Positions 8,222 to 15,779 of a stretch of DNA of 41,097 nucleotides are shown piece by piece. Location of the stretch: NCBI GenBank assembly GCA_964428895.1, contig CAYRZU010000025.1, positions 1-41,097 of the forward strand. The letters are read 5' to 3'. The notes below the pieces were generated by a model that made no database searches, had not been told where the DNA came from, and saw only the letters and a list, made by a program, of their open reading frames with translations. This stretch comes from HyVt-337 sp964428895 (GTDB lineage: Bacteria > Planctomycetota > Phycisphaerae > SM23-33). A program made the position numbers and the translations under genes. Numbering within the stretch: position 1 is the stretch's first letter; every line of letters begins with the position of its first letter.

Positions 8222-9226
8222 TCACGCCGGCTGCGTGGCCGGGGTGGGGTCCAGTGTCGATTGATAGGTGCGAACGGCCTCTTGCAGGCGCGGTTGGTCG
8301 GCGTCCAGGGCCAAGCTGGCTCGCCAAGCGGCGACGGCCTCTCGAAGTGCGCCAATGTCTCCGCCGCCGGCGTGGTAGATCGTCAAGAGCGTATCACCGA
8401 GGGAGGCCCATGTCACCGGGTCACCGGGGTCGATTTCGGCCGCCTTTCGCAGGGCGACTGCGGCGTACCCGTAGCGATGGGTGGCCCGGGCGGCTGCGGC
8501 CAGGTTTACCCAGGCGTCGGCGTCGTCGTGCCGGTCGGCGGCGGCGGCCCGAAGATGGACGAAGGCCTGTTCGAACTCCTTTAGCTCCATCAGGATCACG
8601 CCGAGGCGGCTGTGCGCTTCGGGGCTGGTTCGGTCCTCGGCAAGGACGGCCACCCAGGCGTCACGGGCGTTGGAGGTCTTGCCTTGGGCCTCCAAGGCTA
8701 TCGCCAGGTTGTGGAGGGCGGGCGCGTGGCCGGGGTCTAGCTCCAGGGCCCGTTCCAGATGTTCCTGGGCCTGTCGGAAGCGGTTCAGCCGCATCTTGGC
8801 CACGGCCAGGTTGTAAAGGGCCGTCACGTCGTCAGGGTTGTCGGCCAGGATCTGTTGGCAGACGGCCGCGGCCTCGCGCGGCTGGCCGGCGGCGAGCAGG
8901 GCGTCCACCAAGGCCTGACGCGTCTGGGCGTCGGCCGGGTCCTCGGCCGCCTGCCGCAAGATGGAAACCGCCAGCGTGGCGTCGCCCTTGGCCAGGGCCT
9001 GTCGGGCCCGTCCGACGGGGGTATCGGGGACGTCGGCTGGATCGTTCGCCTCGGCGGGGGGTGTCGCGGCCGGGGCTGGCGCGGTTGCGGGGGATGTCGC
9101 GGGCGCAGAGGTCGGTTCGGTCGCTTGCGTCGTCGGCGCCGGGGGCGCGGACGTTGGCTTGCGGCATGCCGCCGGCGTCAGGGCTACAACGACAGCGAGG
9201 AGCAGGATGGCCAGTGGGTCTCGCAC
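8222..9226 (-). CDS. TPR-repeat lipoprotein
   Basis: The GTG at 9226 starts VRDPLAILLLAVVVALTPAAC, a signal peptide with lipobox TPAAC (Cys 21). A GAGG lies about 9 nt upstream. An ATG at 9274 would add 16 residues without signal character. A Pro/Thr/Ala linker (about 22-60) leads to at least six tetratricopeptide units (about 65-310), such as AVCQQILADNPDDVTALYNLAVAKMRLNRF and the following AQEHLERALELDPGHAPALHNLAIALEAQG pattern. TPR proteins are protein-interaction scaffolds; this one would face the periplasm. It precedes the homocysteine-methyltransferase-like gene by only 13 nt, so the two are probably co-transcribed, but a functional link is not evident. Confidence 0.85.
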   Translation of the reverse strand: MRDPLAILLLAVVVALTPAACRKPTSAPPAPTTQATEPTSAPATSPATAPAPAATPPAEANDPADVPDTPVGRARQALAKGDATLAVSILRQAAEDPADAQTRQALVDALLAAGQPREAAAVCQQILADNPDDVTALYNLAVAKMRLNRFRQAQEHLERALELDPGHAPALHNLAIALEAQGKTSNARDAWVAVLAEDRTSPEAHSRLGVILMELKEFEQAFVHLRAAAADRHDDADAWVNLAAAARATHRYGYAAVALRKAAEIDPGDPVTWASLGDTLLTIYHAGGGDIGALREAVAAWRASLALDADQPRLQEAVRTYQSTLDPTPATQPA

Positions 9227-9660
9227 GGTGGGTACCTCGTAGCGGCGTATTCTAGGGCCTGGGCCTTCGCCCACGCAACTACGACTCGAGGGTCAATTGT
9301 GGGTGCGGCAGGGCACAAGGGCCCGGTGAGGCCAATGGCAGGGGTCCCTGGGGGGCCGGGACGACCCGTGCACACATGCACCCACATGTGGACAGATCGA
9401 GCGGTTGGATATGCCATATATTGCTGTTTTCCGAGACAGATGAAGCGACCGACCAGATAACGCTTCGAAACAGCATCGATGGAAGCACTTTTTTTTACAA
9501 AGTTTGAGTGTTTTCGTTTGACAGTCTCCAACGATAAGACATATATGTTTTGTAAAACGTAAAACACATGACTTGCACAGCCACCAATCTCCTTCTGATC
9601 GACGAACGCAGCGGGAGAGGATTGGGGGCAACCGAAAGCACTTCTCGAGACAACGACTTC
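9227..9660. other. 434-bp intergenic region with AT-rich regulatory patch
   Basis: This gap separates the divergent TPR-lipoprotein and MerR genes. It holds a perfect 10-bp palindrome CCACATGTGG (9382-9391), the inverted repeat ATATG-C-CATAT (9409-9419), and the strongly AT-rich stretch at about 9485-9566 described separately. Minus-strand frames that cross it have no recognisable protein character. An in-frame ATG at 9568 could extend the MerR protein. Confidence 0.5.
9493..9557 (+). promoter_or_regulatory. Promoter with flanking inverted repeats upstream of merR-type gene
   Basis: TTGACA (9518-9523) and TATATG (9542-9547) are spaced 18 bp apart. A perfect 10-bp palindrome ACATATATGT (9539-9548) covers the -10. 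Flanking these, TTTTACAAA (9493-9501) and TTTGTAAAA (9549-9557) form a 9-bp inverted repeat. MerR-type regulators bind palindromes in promoters with long 18-20 bp spacers, so autoregulation is plausible. The strong AT content stands out against the GC-rich surroundings. Confidence 0.5.
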
Positions 9661-9927
9661 ATGGGCAAGGACACCAAACCGGCGATTCCACCCAAGCTGT
9701 ACCGGATCGGTGAGGTCGTGGAATACGCCGGCGTTAGCCGCCAAACCATCCACAACTACGCCACTATGGGCCTGTTGCGAGAGAAACGGTGGACCAAGGG
9801 CGGTCATCGCCTCTTTGGCGAGGACGTATTTGAACGATTAGCGACAATCACCCGGCTGAAGGCCGAGAAGAAATCGATGCAGGACATTCGGGATCATTTC
9901 AAGGAAATCGACAGCCAAGAGCCGTAA
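9661..9927 (+). CDS. MerR-family transcriptional regulator, short
   Basis: An 88-aa protein with a MerR winged-helix DNA-binding domain: KLYRIGEVVEYAGVSRQTIHNYATMGLL (helix-turn-helix, about residues 12-40), then the wing GGHRLFGEDVFERLATITRLKAE and the start of a dimerisation helix. There is no C-terminal effector domain, so it resembles stand-alone HTH proteins of the MerR superfamily (SoxR-like DNA-binding part only). Start choice is uncertain. ATG 9661 gives MGKDTKPAIPPKLYRIGEV, while ATG 9568 would add 31 residues without a clear fold. Neither has a good Shine-Dalgarno. An unidentified ORF and a FliA-type sigma gene follow on the same strand, suggesting a regulatory module. Confidence 0.85.
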   Translation: MGKDTKPAIPPKLYRIGEVVEYAGVSRQTIHNYATMGLLREKRWTKGGHRLFGEDVFERLATITRLKAEKKSMQDIRDHFKEIDSQEP

Positions 9928-9958
9928 CAGCTGAGATTTCGGTCATGGAGGACCGGAA

Positions 9959-10447
9959 TTGGCAAATGAATGGACATCATGGGACGTTGCAGCAGGCAAG
10001 GGCCTGACCGCGCCGAAAGTGGCCCGCAAACTGGCCGCGGCCGCCGTTGCCTCCAAGCCCACCCGTAGCATGAAGGTCTGCCCCCTCCTGGCTCGCCTGG
10101 CCGAGCACGCTCACCTGGGCCAGGCGACCCCGGTCGCCACCTCTATAACCCCCGCCGGGCAGGTCATTACGGTCTGGGAAGTCTTCGACGAAGACTGCGG
10201 GGAAAAAAACGCCCAGGAATCCCTAAATTCCACCTCCCCCCTGCGGATAAGTACAAGTGGAGCAGGAGGCGGCGAGAGCCCTGCGGCATTGGCCGGTCAG
10301 CCCCGATTGGCGACCCCGGCCGAGAAGGATTGGCGGTGGATGTTCCGCCTGCGGTTAGCTGCGGCAAGGCCCAAGCGAACGAGTCAAACGCCGGCGGCTT
10401 GGAGAGCGTCGGATCTAGCCATGGATGGCGATAGTGCGGCCCAATGA
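9959..10447 (+). CDS. Unrecognised protein between MerR and sigma-factor genes
   Basis: The 162-codon frame starts at TTG 9959, preceded by GGAGG (9947-9951) at an ideal 7-nt spacing. Its stop TGA (10445-10447) abuts the AAGGAG Shine-Dalgarno of the sigma-factor gene, as in translationally coupled operons. The first about 80 codons show the GC-rich third-position bias of real genes here. They include an Ala/Lys-rich helix (KVARKLAAAAVASKP) and a short beta-like stretch (QVITVWEVFDEDCG). The second half is low-complexity Ser/Gly/Ala and Arg-rich and less gene-like. No family was recognised. It may be a small partner of the regulator or sigma factor, but that is conjecture. A leader rather than a protein is also possible. 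Confidence 0.45.
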   Translation: MANEWTSWDVAAGKGLTAPKVARKLAAAAVASKPTRSMKVCPLLARLAEHAHLGQATPVATSITPAGQVITVWEVFDEDCGEKNAQESLNSTSPLRISTSGAGGGESPAALAGQPRLATPAEKDWRWMFRLRLAAARPKRTSQTPAAWRASDLAMDGDSAAQ

Positions 10448-10460
10448 AGGAGTTGTGAGT

Positions 10461-11252
10461 ATGAAGGCAACGACGACACGGCAAGTACCCCCGGAAGTTC
10501 AGCAGTGGTGGGCCGAATACTTCGAGACCAAGTCCGAGGCGTCTCGGAACCGGCTGCTGGAGAACTATCTTCCTGTCGTGAAGTACACGGCTGAACGATT
10601 GCATGCCAAGCTGCCCGACGAGGTGGACGTCAACGACCTCATGTCGGCCGGCGTGTTCGGCCTGATGGATGCCCTCAGAGCCTTCGACCCCGAGCGGGGG
10701 GTGAAGTTCGAGACCTACTGTGCGCCTCGCATACGCGGCGCCATCCTGGATGAGCTTCGCTCATTGGACTGGGTCCCGCGCCTGGTCCGCAACCGCGCCC
10801 ACAAGCTCAACCGCGCCCGCCAGACCCTCGAGGCCGAACTCGGCCGAAAGCCCAACGAGAAGGAACTGGCCAAGCAGATGCGCCTCCCGATGCGGGAGTT
10901 CAACAAGCTTCGTCGCGACGCCGACGCCATCAGCATGGTCAGCCTGAACCGCAAGTGGTTCGAGACCGATTCCAACAAGGACGTCCGCGAGATCGACGTG
11001 ATCGAAGACGAACGGAGCGTCAATCCGTTCTGCAACGCCCAGCAGCGCGATCTGAAGGACCTGGTCACCCGCGGCCTCAGCCGGGCCGAACGCCTGATTA
11101 TCATCCTTTACTACTTCGAAGAGATGACGATGAAGGAAATCGGCCAGACACTGGATCTCTCCGAGAGCCGCGTCAGCCAGATGCACTCAGCCATCCTCAA
11201 ACGCCTGCAAGCCCAACTCGAGCGGCGCAAGAAGGAATTGGAAGTCGCCTAA
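10461..11252 (+). CDS. RNA polymerase sigma factor, FliA/WhiG (sigma-28) family
   Basis: The 263-aa protein has sigma region 2 (ENYLPVVKYTAERLHAKLP, DLMSAGVFGLMDALRAFD, GVKFETYCAPRIRGAILDELR) and the highly diagnostic SLDWVPRLVRNRA that marks the FliA/WhiG/SigD group. Region 3 (ELGRKPNEKELAKQM) and region 4 (LSRAERLIIILYYFEEMTMKEIGQTLDLSESRVSQMHSAIL) with its helix-turn-helix follow. The ATG at 10461 has AAGGAG 8 nt upstream. In other bacteria such factors direct flagellar or sporulation genes. No flagellar gene is in the window, so its regulon is unknown here. It follows the MerR-type gene and the 162-codon ORF as a probable operon. Confidence 0.93.
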   Translation: MKATTTRQVPPEVQQWWAEYFETKSEASRNRLLENYLPVVKYTAERLHAKLPDEVDVNDLMSAGVFGLMDALRAFDPERGVKFETYCAPRIRGAILDELRSLDWVPRLVRNRAHKLNRARQTLEAELGRKPNEKELAKQMRLPMREFNKLRRDADAISMVSLNRKWFETDSNKDVREIDVIEDERSVNPFCNAQQRDLKDLVTRGLSRAERLIIILYYFEEMTMKEIGQTLDLSESRVSQMHSAILKRLQAQLERRKKELEVA

Positions 11253-11308
11253 GTCGGTCGCCGAATGACGGGCTGGCCCGCGGAGGACGGCCCGGAAGCG
11301 CCAAGTCC

Positions 11309-11337
11309 ACGACAGGGGGCGCATCTGACGCTATAAT
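11309..11337 (+). promoter_or_regulatory. Candidate sigma70-type promoter of dapF
   Basis: ACGACA (11309-11314) and a perfect TATAAT (11332-11337) are separated by 17 bp, 25 nt before the dapF ATG. A GAGGAG Shine-Dalgarno follows at 11347-11352. This separates dapF transcription from the sigma-factor gene upstream. Confidence 0.5.
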
Positions 11338-11361
11338 TCCTCACCCGAGGAGAATGGTGCT

Positions 11362-12204
11362 ATGCGCTTTACGAAGATGCACGGTATCGGCAACGACTAC
11401 GTCTACGTGGACGGGTACGATCAGGATGTGGCGGACCCCGCCGCGGCTGCGCAGGTCCTCAGCGATCGACATTTCGGGATCGGCTCGGACGGACTGATAC
11501 TGATTCTGCCCAGTGAGACCGCCGACGTCCGGATGCGGACGTTCAACGCCGACGGCTCGGAAGGTGAGATGTGCGGCAACGGCATCCGGTGCGTGGCCAA
11601 GTATGCCTACGACCACGAGCGATCTCGCGCGAACCCCATGGCCATCGAGACGCTCGCGGGCGTTAAGACCATTGATCTGACGTTGAGCGATGACGGCTTG
11701 GTCTGCGCTGCAACGGTGGACATGGGCGGGCCCATCCTGGTTCCTGCCCAGATTCCGGTGGCCTTGGACGGCGACCGCGCGATTGACGCACCCATCACCA
11801 TCAACGGCTGCGAATACGCCATGACGTGTGTGTCGATGGGCAACCCTCACGCCGTGATCTATGTGGACGACGTGACCGCGGTCGATCTGGCCGGCGATGG
11901 GGCCGGCATCGAGAACCACGATCTGTTCCCCCAACGCGTTAATGCCCATTTCGTGCAGGTGCATTCGGCGGGCGAGGTCACCATGGCCACGTGGGAACGC
12001 GGCAGCGGGGCTACGCTGGCCTGCGGGACCGGCGCCTCGGCCGTGTGCGTGGCGGGCGTGCTGACCGGCCGAACCGGCCGAACGTTACTGGCCCACCTTC
12101 CGGGTGGCGATCTGGAACTGACCTGGCGCGAATCCGACAACCATCTGCTGATGACGGGCCCGGCCTCTGAGGTGTTTTCCGGTGAATGGGGTGACGACTC
12201 CTGA
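11362..12204 (+). CDS. dapF: Diaminopimelate epimerase
   Basis: It interconverts LL- and meso-diaminopimelate for lysine and peptidoglycan synthesis, in the cytoplasm and without cofactor. The 280-aa length is typical. The N-terminus MRFTKMHGIGNDYVYVDG is the family signature. The two catalytic cysteines are in MCGNGIRC (Cys71) and ACGTGASA (Cys221), and FNADGSEGEMCGNG and GNPHAV are conserved substrate loops. The start is supported by GAGGAG at 9-nt spacing. Its presence argues for meso-DAP peptidoglycan. A zinc-ribbon gene follows after 38 nt and is probably co-transcribed. Confidence 0.97.
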   Translation: MRFTKMHGIGNDYVYVDGYDQDVADPAAAAQVLSDRHFGIGSDGLILILPSETADVRMRTFNADGSEGEMCGNGIRCVAKYAYDHERSRANPMAIETLAGVKTIDLTLSDDGLVCAATVDMGGPILVPAQIPVALDGDRAIDAPITINGCEYAMTCVSMGNPHAVIYVDDVTAVDLAGDGAGIENHDLFPQRVNAHFVQVHSAGEVTMATWERGSGATLACGTGASAVCVAGVLTGRTGRTLLAHLPGGDLELTWRESDNHLLMTGPASEVFSGEWGDDS

Positions 12205-12242
12205 CGTCTAAAGTTACGGCTGACGACGAAAGGAGCAAACCC

Positions 12243-12629
12243 ATGTTCGGTGGTTCCCTGTTCGGTGGTATCTACACGTCGCGTGCTGTGCTGCCAGATG
12301 CAGCGACTAGGCTGGATGCCCAGTCCGCCCGCCGCCAGGCCCGTGAAGCCGCGGTGACCGTCAGTAGTCTAGAGGATCGGGTGGACCAGTTGACGCTGGC
12401 GTGCATGGCGATGTGGTCGCTCCTTCGCGAGAAGACGGGGCTGACCGAAGAAGAGCTGCTCGAGCGGATCAAGCAGATCGACCTGGCCGACGGCGAAGAA
12501 GACGGTAAGATTCGCGCGGAAGTCACTGAGTGCTCCCAGTGCGGCCGCAAACTATCGCGTCGACACAAGCAATGCATGTATTGCGGCAGCGAAAGACTGA
12601 ACCCAACGGGTTTTGATGGTGCGAAGTAG
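12243..12629 (+). CDS. Small zinc-ribbon protein of unknown function
   Basis: The 128-aa protein has three parts. The first is a Gly/aliphatic N-terminus (MFGGSLFGGIYTSRAVLPD). The second is a predicted coiled coil at about residues 25-80 (ARRQAREAAVTVSSLEDRVDQL, then LLREKTGLTEEELLERIKQIDLADG). The third is a C-terminal zinc ribbon at about 97-117 with CSQCGRKLSRRHKQCMYCG, that is two CxxC knuckles. The start ATG 12243 has AAAGGAG 8 nt upstream. Such proteins may bridge protein partners or nucleic acid, but no family role was recognised. It sits between dapF and a convergent HAD gene whose stop is 5 nt away. Confidence 0.8.
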   Translation: MFGGSLFGGIYTSRAVLPDAATRLDAQSARRQAREAAVTVSSLEDRVDQLTLACMAMWSLLREKTGLTEEELLERIKQIDLADGEEDGKIRAEVTECSQCGRKLSRRHKQCMYCGSERLNPTGFDGAK

Positions 12630-12634
12630 GGACG

Positions 12635-13300
12635 CTACGCGTAACTGTCGATCAGGTCGGCCACGCTCTGGGGGGACAGCTCCCGGAGGGATTCGACCAC
12701 CATGTGGGCCCGTTCAGCCAGTGTGTCTCGGTCGGCCGTGCCGGTCAGGGCGATTGCGGCCATGTTGGCGCGGCGGGCGGCTTCGACGCCGGCGGGGGCG
12801 TCTTCGACGACCGCGCAATTCTCCGGCGCCACGCCCAATCGCTCGGCCGCGATCAGGAACACCTGTGGGTCCGGCTTGCCTTTGGTGACATCCTGGCCGG
12901 TAACACTGACGGGGATGTTCTCGGCCCCCGGTAGGCAATCTAGAACGAGTTGGACGTTCTCGGGCGGGCCGGAGGAGCCGATCGCCATGGCGAACTCGGC
13001 GGCCGCCAGGGCCTGCAGCAGTTCGGAGGCGCCATCCACGGCCGGGAAGTGCTTGCGGAGCTCGTCGCGGTAGAGGGCTTCCTTTTCTTCGTCCCAGACG
13101 GGGATAACTTCTTCGGCGACGGCATCGCCCCAGAGATTGTGGATGATGTCGCGGCTTGTGCGGCCGAACGTGGCGATGAATTGCTCTTCGGTCATGGTCA
13201 GCCCATGATTGACGCCAAGTTGCTGCCACGACACAAAGTGGGCCTGGTAGCTGTCGACCAGAACGCCATCCATATCGAAGATCACGGCACGTTGAGTCAT
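12635..13300 (-). CDS. HAD-family hydrolase, beta-phosphoglucomutase-like
   Basis: The 221-aa cytosolic HAD protein has motif I VIFDMDGVLVDS (nucleophile Asp about residue 9), a helical cap of beta-PGM type (SWQQLGVNHGLTMTEEQFIATFGRTSRDII), motif II AIGSSGP, motif III KGKPDPQVFL, and motif IV VVEDAPAGVEAARRANM. The DGVLVDS and EDAPAGV signatures are shared by beta-phosphoglucomutase and by sugar-phosphate phosphatases, so the substrate remains open. A GGAG lies about 6 nt before the ATG. It is convergent with the zinc-ribbon gene and divergent from the small Cys-rich gene at 13396. Confidence 0.85.
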   Translation of the reverse strand: MTQRAVIFDMDGVLVDSYQAHFVSWQQLGVNHGLTMTEEQFIATFGRTSRDIIHNLWGDAVAEEVIPVWDEEKEALYRDELRKHFPAVDGASELLQALAAAEFAMAIGSSGPPENVQLVLDCLPGAENIPVSVTGQDVTKGKPDPQVFLIAAERLGVAPENCAVVEDAPAGVEAARRANMAAIALTGTADRDTLAERAHMVVESLRELSPQSVADLIDSYA

Positions 13301-13395
13301 TGGGAGCTCCTGCCTGCTGGGGCGCGAAGGCTAGCAGGTGCACAGGCGGCGGGCAAGCGTTAGAATGCTCGCCCTGGCAACCAAGGAGACCATCG

Positions 13396-13596
13396 ATGGA
13401 ATGTAAGAAAGAACAGAACCTCGATAACTGCACCTGCACCTACGAATCCTGCGGCCGTCGGGGGGTTTGCTGCGATTGCATCGCCTATCACCTCAAGAGC
13501 AAACAGCTGCCCGGTTGCTGCTTCCCGGCCGAGGCTGAGAAGACTTACGACCGAAGCTTCGAAGCGTTCGCCAAGGCGTGGGGATTGGCCGACTAG
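13396..13596 (+). CDS. Small cysteine-rich protein, DUF6485-like
   Basis: A 66-aa cytosolic protein starts at ATG 13396 (AAGGAG 7 nt upstream). It contains eleven cysteines or nearly so, in C-x9-C-x-C-x4-C-x5-CC-x2-C and a later GCCFP. The pattern MECKKEQNLDNCTCTYESC followed by GVCCDCIAYHL and LPGCCFP matches what is known of DUF6485 proteins of anaerobes and planctomycetes. The family assignment is from memory of the motif. It probably binds a metal, perhaps zinc or an Fe-S cluster. A longer upstream frame (from 13300) is rejected. Its stop lies 5 nt from that of the convergent ruvB. Confidence 0.8.
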   Translation: MECKKEQNLDNCTCTYESCGRRGVCCDCIAYHLKSKQLPGCCFPAEAEKTYDRSFEAFAKAWGLAD

Positions 13597-13600
13597 CCGC

Positions 13601-14647
13601 TTACTCGTCGAAGAGGCCGGCCTGGTCGTCTTTGGCCGGCTTTCGGGTCGGCGGGGCGAGGCCGAGGTGCTGATAGCCCTTGGCGGTGACCTCCCGCCCG
13701 CGGCGGGTCCGGGCAAGCAACCCCATTTGCAGCAGGAAGGGCTCGACGACATCGACCAGCGTGTCGGTTTCCTCGCCCAGCGTGGCGGCAACCGCTTCGA
13801 TGCCGACGGGCCCGCCGCCGTAGATGTCGATGATGATGCGGAGGAACTTGCGGTCGAGGTCGTCCAGGCCGAGCTCGTTAATGCCCTCCAACTTCAGCGC
13901 CGCGTCGACCGAATCGGTTGTTAGCTTGCCGTCGCCTCGGACCTGAGCAAAGTCCCTGCATCGCCTCAGCAGGCGGTTAATGATTCGGGGCGTGCCTCTC
14001 GCCCGGCCGGCCAGCATTTCCAGGGCCGGCGGATCGAAGGCCATTTCCAGCATCTCTGCCGACATCAGCGCCCGGGCCAGCAGGTCCTCGGGATTCCAGA
14101 AATCCAGATGTAGGCTAATGCCGAACCGCGTTCGCAGCGGGGCGCTCAGCAGGCCCGCCCGGGTGGTGGCGCCGATCAGCGTGAACGGCTTGAGTTGCAG
14201 GTTAATGGTGCGGCTGTGCATGCCGGAATCGACCACGAAGCCCACCTGGTAGTCTTCCATCGCGGGGTAGATGTATTCCTCGACTGCGGGGGTCAGGCGG
14301 TGGATCTCGTCGATGAACAGCACGTCGCGCGCTTCGAGGTTGGTCAAAATGCCGACCAAGTCGCTTGGCCGCGTTAGGGCCGGGCCCGTGGCGACCTTGA
14401 TGGTGGCGCCCATTTCGTTGGCGATGACGTGGGCGAGTGTGGTCTTGCCGAGACCCGGCGGCCCGTGCAGCAGAACGTGCTCAACGGGCTCGGTCCGCCC
14501 GGACGCGGCCTCGACCGCGATGCGGAGCTTTTCCATCAGCTCGCCCGAGCCGATGCAATCGTCCAGGCGTTGCGGGCGGAGGGCGGCGTTGAACTGCTCG
14601 TCCTCGGGGCCGATGGAATCACTGGAGATAATCTTCTCGCGCGCCAT
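13601..14647 (-). CDS. ruvB: Holliday junction branch-migration ATPase RuvB
   Basis: RuvB is the hexameric AAA+ motor that drives branch migration of Holliday junctions with RuvA. At 348 aa it has the expected length. It begins with the typical RPQRLDDCIGS region. It shows Walker A GPPGLGKTTLA (about residues 65-75), Walker B VLFIDEIHRL, sensor 1 LIGATTRAGLLSAPLRTRFG with the arginine finger, and the C-terminal winged helix (GGGPVGIEAVAATLGEE, LARTRRGREVT). ATG 14647 directly abuts the ruvA stop at 14648, so ruvC-ruvA-ruvB is a compact operon. Confidence 0.98.
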   Translation of the reverse strand: MAREKIISSDSIGPEDEQFNAALRPQRLDDCIGSGELMEKLRIAVEAASGRTEPVEHVLLHGPPGLGKTTLAHVIANEMGATIKVATGPALTRPSDLVGILTNLEARDVLFIDEIHRLTPAVEEYIYPAMEDYQVGFVVDSGMHSRTINLQLKPFTLIGATTRAGLLSAPLRTRFGISLHLDFWNPEDLLARALMSAEMLEMAFDPPALEMLAGRARGTPRIINRLLRRCRDFAQVRGDGKLTTDSVDAALKLEGINELGLDDLDRKFLRIIIDIYGGGPVGIEAVAATLGEETDTLVDVVEPFLLQMGLLARTRRGREVTAKGYQHLGLAPPTRKPAKDDQAGLFDE

Positions 14648-15274
14648 CTACTTCACTCCGGCCTTGAGGCGGTAAACGTATTGGATGATGTCCTCGGCGG
14701 TCTCGGCTTCGGGGGCGACGGCCAACACCCGTTGGACCAGCGCCAGCGCGTCCGGCCGACGTTCGCCGAGCTGGACCAGCACCGATAGCGCCTCGGCGGC
14801 GGCCTCGGGTAGGTCGGGTTGGTCAGCCGTGGGGGCGAGCTCGCCGGCAAACTGTTCGACCTTGCCGTGCAGGTCGGCCAGGATCCGCTCAGCGGTTCTG
14901 GCGCCGATGCCGGGCAGCTTGGACAGCTCCTTGGCGTCCTTGGCCTCGATGGCCGCGGCGATTTGGGGGACCGGCTGAGCCAGCGCCGCCAGGGCGGTCC
15001 GGACGCCCACGCCTTTGACCTTGGTGAAGGTGCGGAAGAACTCGCGGTCGGTCTCGCTGAGAAAGCCGATCAGCCGCGGAACGGTTTGGCCGTGCGAGGG
15101 GTCGCCTTCGAGGTAGTGAATGGTGTGCAGGACCACGTCCTGGCCCACGCGGCGGGCGAGGCGCTCGGCGTCGCAGGCGGCCGTCAGCAGCTCGTAGGCG
15201 ATTCCGCCGCCCAGGTCGATCAGCGCCATGGCGCCTTCGAGGTGTTCCAACCGTCCTGATATCCGTGCGATCAT
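14648..15274 (-). CDS. ruvA: Holliday junction DNA-binding protein RuvA
   Basis: RuvA binds four-way junctions as a tetramer and loads RuvB. The 208-aa protein has the OB-fold domain (MIARISGRLEHL, GGGIAYELLT). The helix-hairpin-helix domain contains VKGVGVRTALAAL and KLPGIGARTAERIL at about residues 88-125. A flexible linker leads to the C-terminal RuvB-contacting domain (EAAAEALSVLVQLGERRPDAL, about 150-200). It lies 9 nt after ruvC and ends at the first base before ruvB. The assignment is firm. Confidence 0.97.
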   Translation of the reverse strand: MIARISGRLEHLEGAMALIDLGGGIAYELLTAACDAERLARRVGQDVVLHTIHYLEGDPSHGQTVPRLIGFLSETDREFFRTFTKVKGVGVRTALAALAQPVPQIAAAIEAKDAKELSKLPGIGARTAERILADLHGKVEQFAGELAPTADQPDLPEAAAEALSVLVQLGERRPDALALVQRVLAVAPEAETAEDIIQYVYRLKAGVK

Positions 15275-15283
15275 TGCCTGCCT

Positions 15284-15772
15284 CTATACCCGATTCAGTG
15301 CGCACAGTGCAATCGCCAGTGCGTCGGCGACGTCGGCGGGTTGGGGCATTTCGTCCAAGCCGAAGACGGCCTGAATGGCCCGCTGCACTTGCAGCTTGGT
15401 GGCGTGGCCGTTACCAGTCAGCGACTTCTTGACCTCGGTGGCCGCGACGTCGCGGACGCCCAACCCCGCCTGCTGGGCCGCCAGCAGCACCACCCCCCGC
15501 GCGTGGCCCATGATGATGGCTGTGCGGGGGTGGGCGTAGTGAGCGTAGAGCTTCTCAACGGCGACGAGGTCGGGCTTGAGTTCCGTCAGGACCTCCGAAA
15601 GGTCGTCGTAGATTTGCGCGATGCGCTCGGCGGTGTGGGCCTTGGCCTTGGTGCGAAAGGCGCCGGCTTCAACAACGGCCGGGCCATTGCGGCGGCGCTC
15701 GATGCAGCCATAGCCGGTGATATTGAGCCCCGGGTCGATGCCCAGAATGCGGATGGATGACGTCCGTGCCAT
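15284..15772 (-). CDS. ruvC: Crossover junction endodeoxyribonuclease RuvC
   Basis: RuvC is the dimeric Holliday-junction resolvase. The 162-aa protein has the RNase-H-like motif RILGIDPGLNITGYG with the first acidic residue, the glutamate in VAVEKLYAHYAHP, and the terminal Asp pair in QPADVADALAIALCA. ATG 15772 is preferred over a TTG three codons upstream, since neither has a Shine-Dalgarno. A 7-bp tandem repeat lies immediately upstream, within the short gap to the UroD-like gene. It heads the ruvCAB cluster. Confidence 0.96.
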   Translation of the reverse strand: MARTSSIRILGIDPGLNITGYGCIERRRNGPAVVEAGAFRTKAKAHTAERIAQIYDDLSEVLTELKPDLVAVEKLYAHYAHPRTAIIMGHARGVVLLAAQQAGLGVRDVAATEVKKSLTGNGHATKLQVQRAIQAVFGLDEMPQPADVADALAIALCALNRV

Positions 15773-15779
15773 GTACGAC

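Noticed and set aside
9184..9807. Minus-strand frame across the MerR upstream gap
   Set aside because: It crosses the AT-rich promoter and antisense to the MerR gene, and has no family signal.
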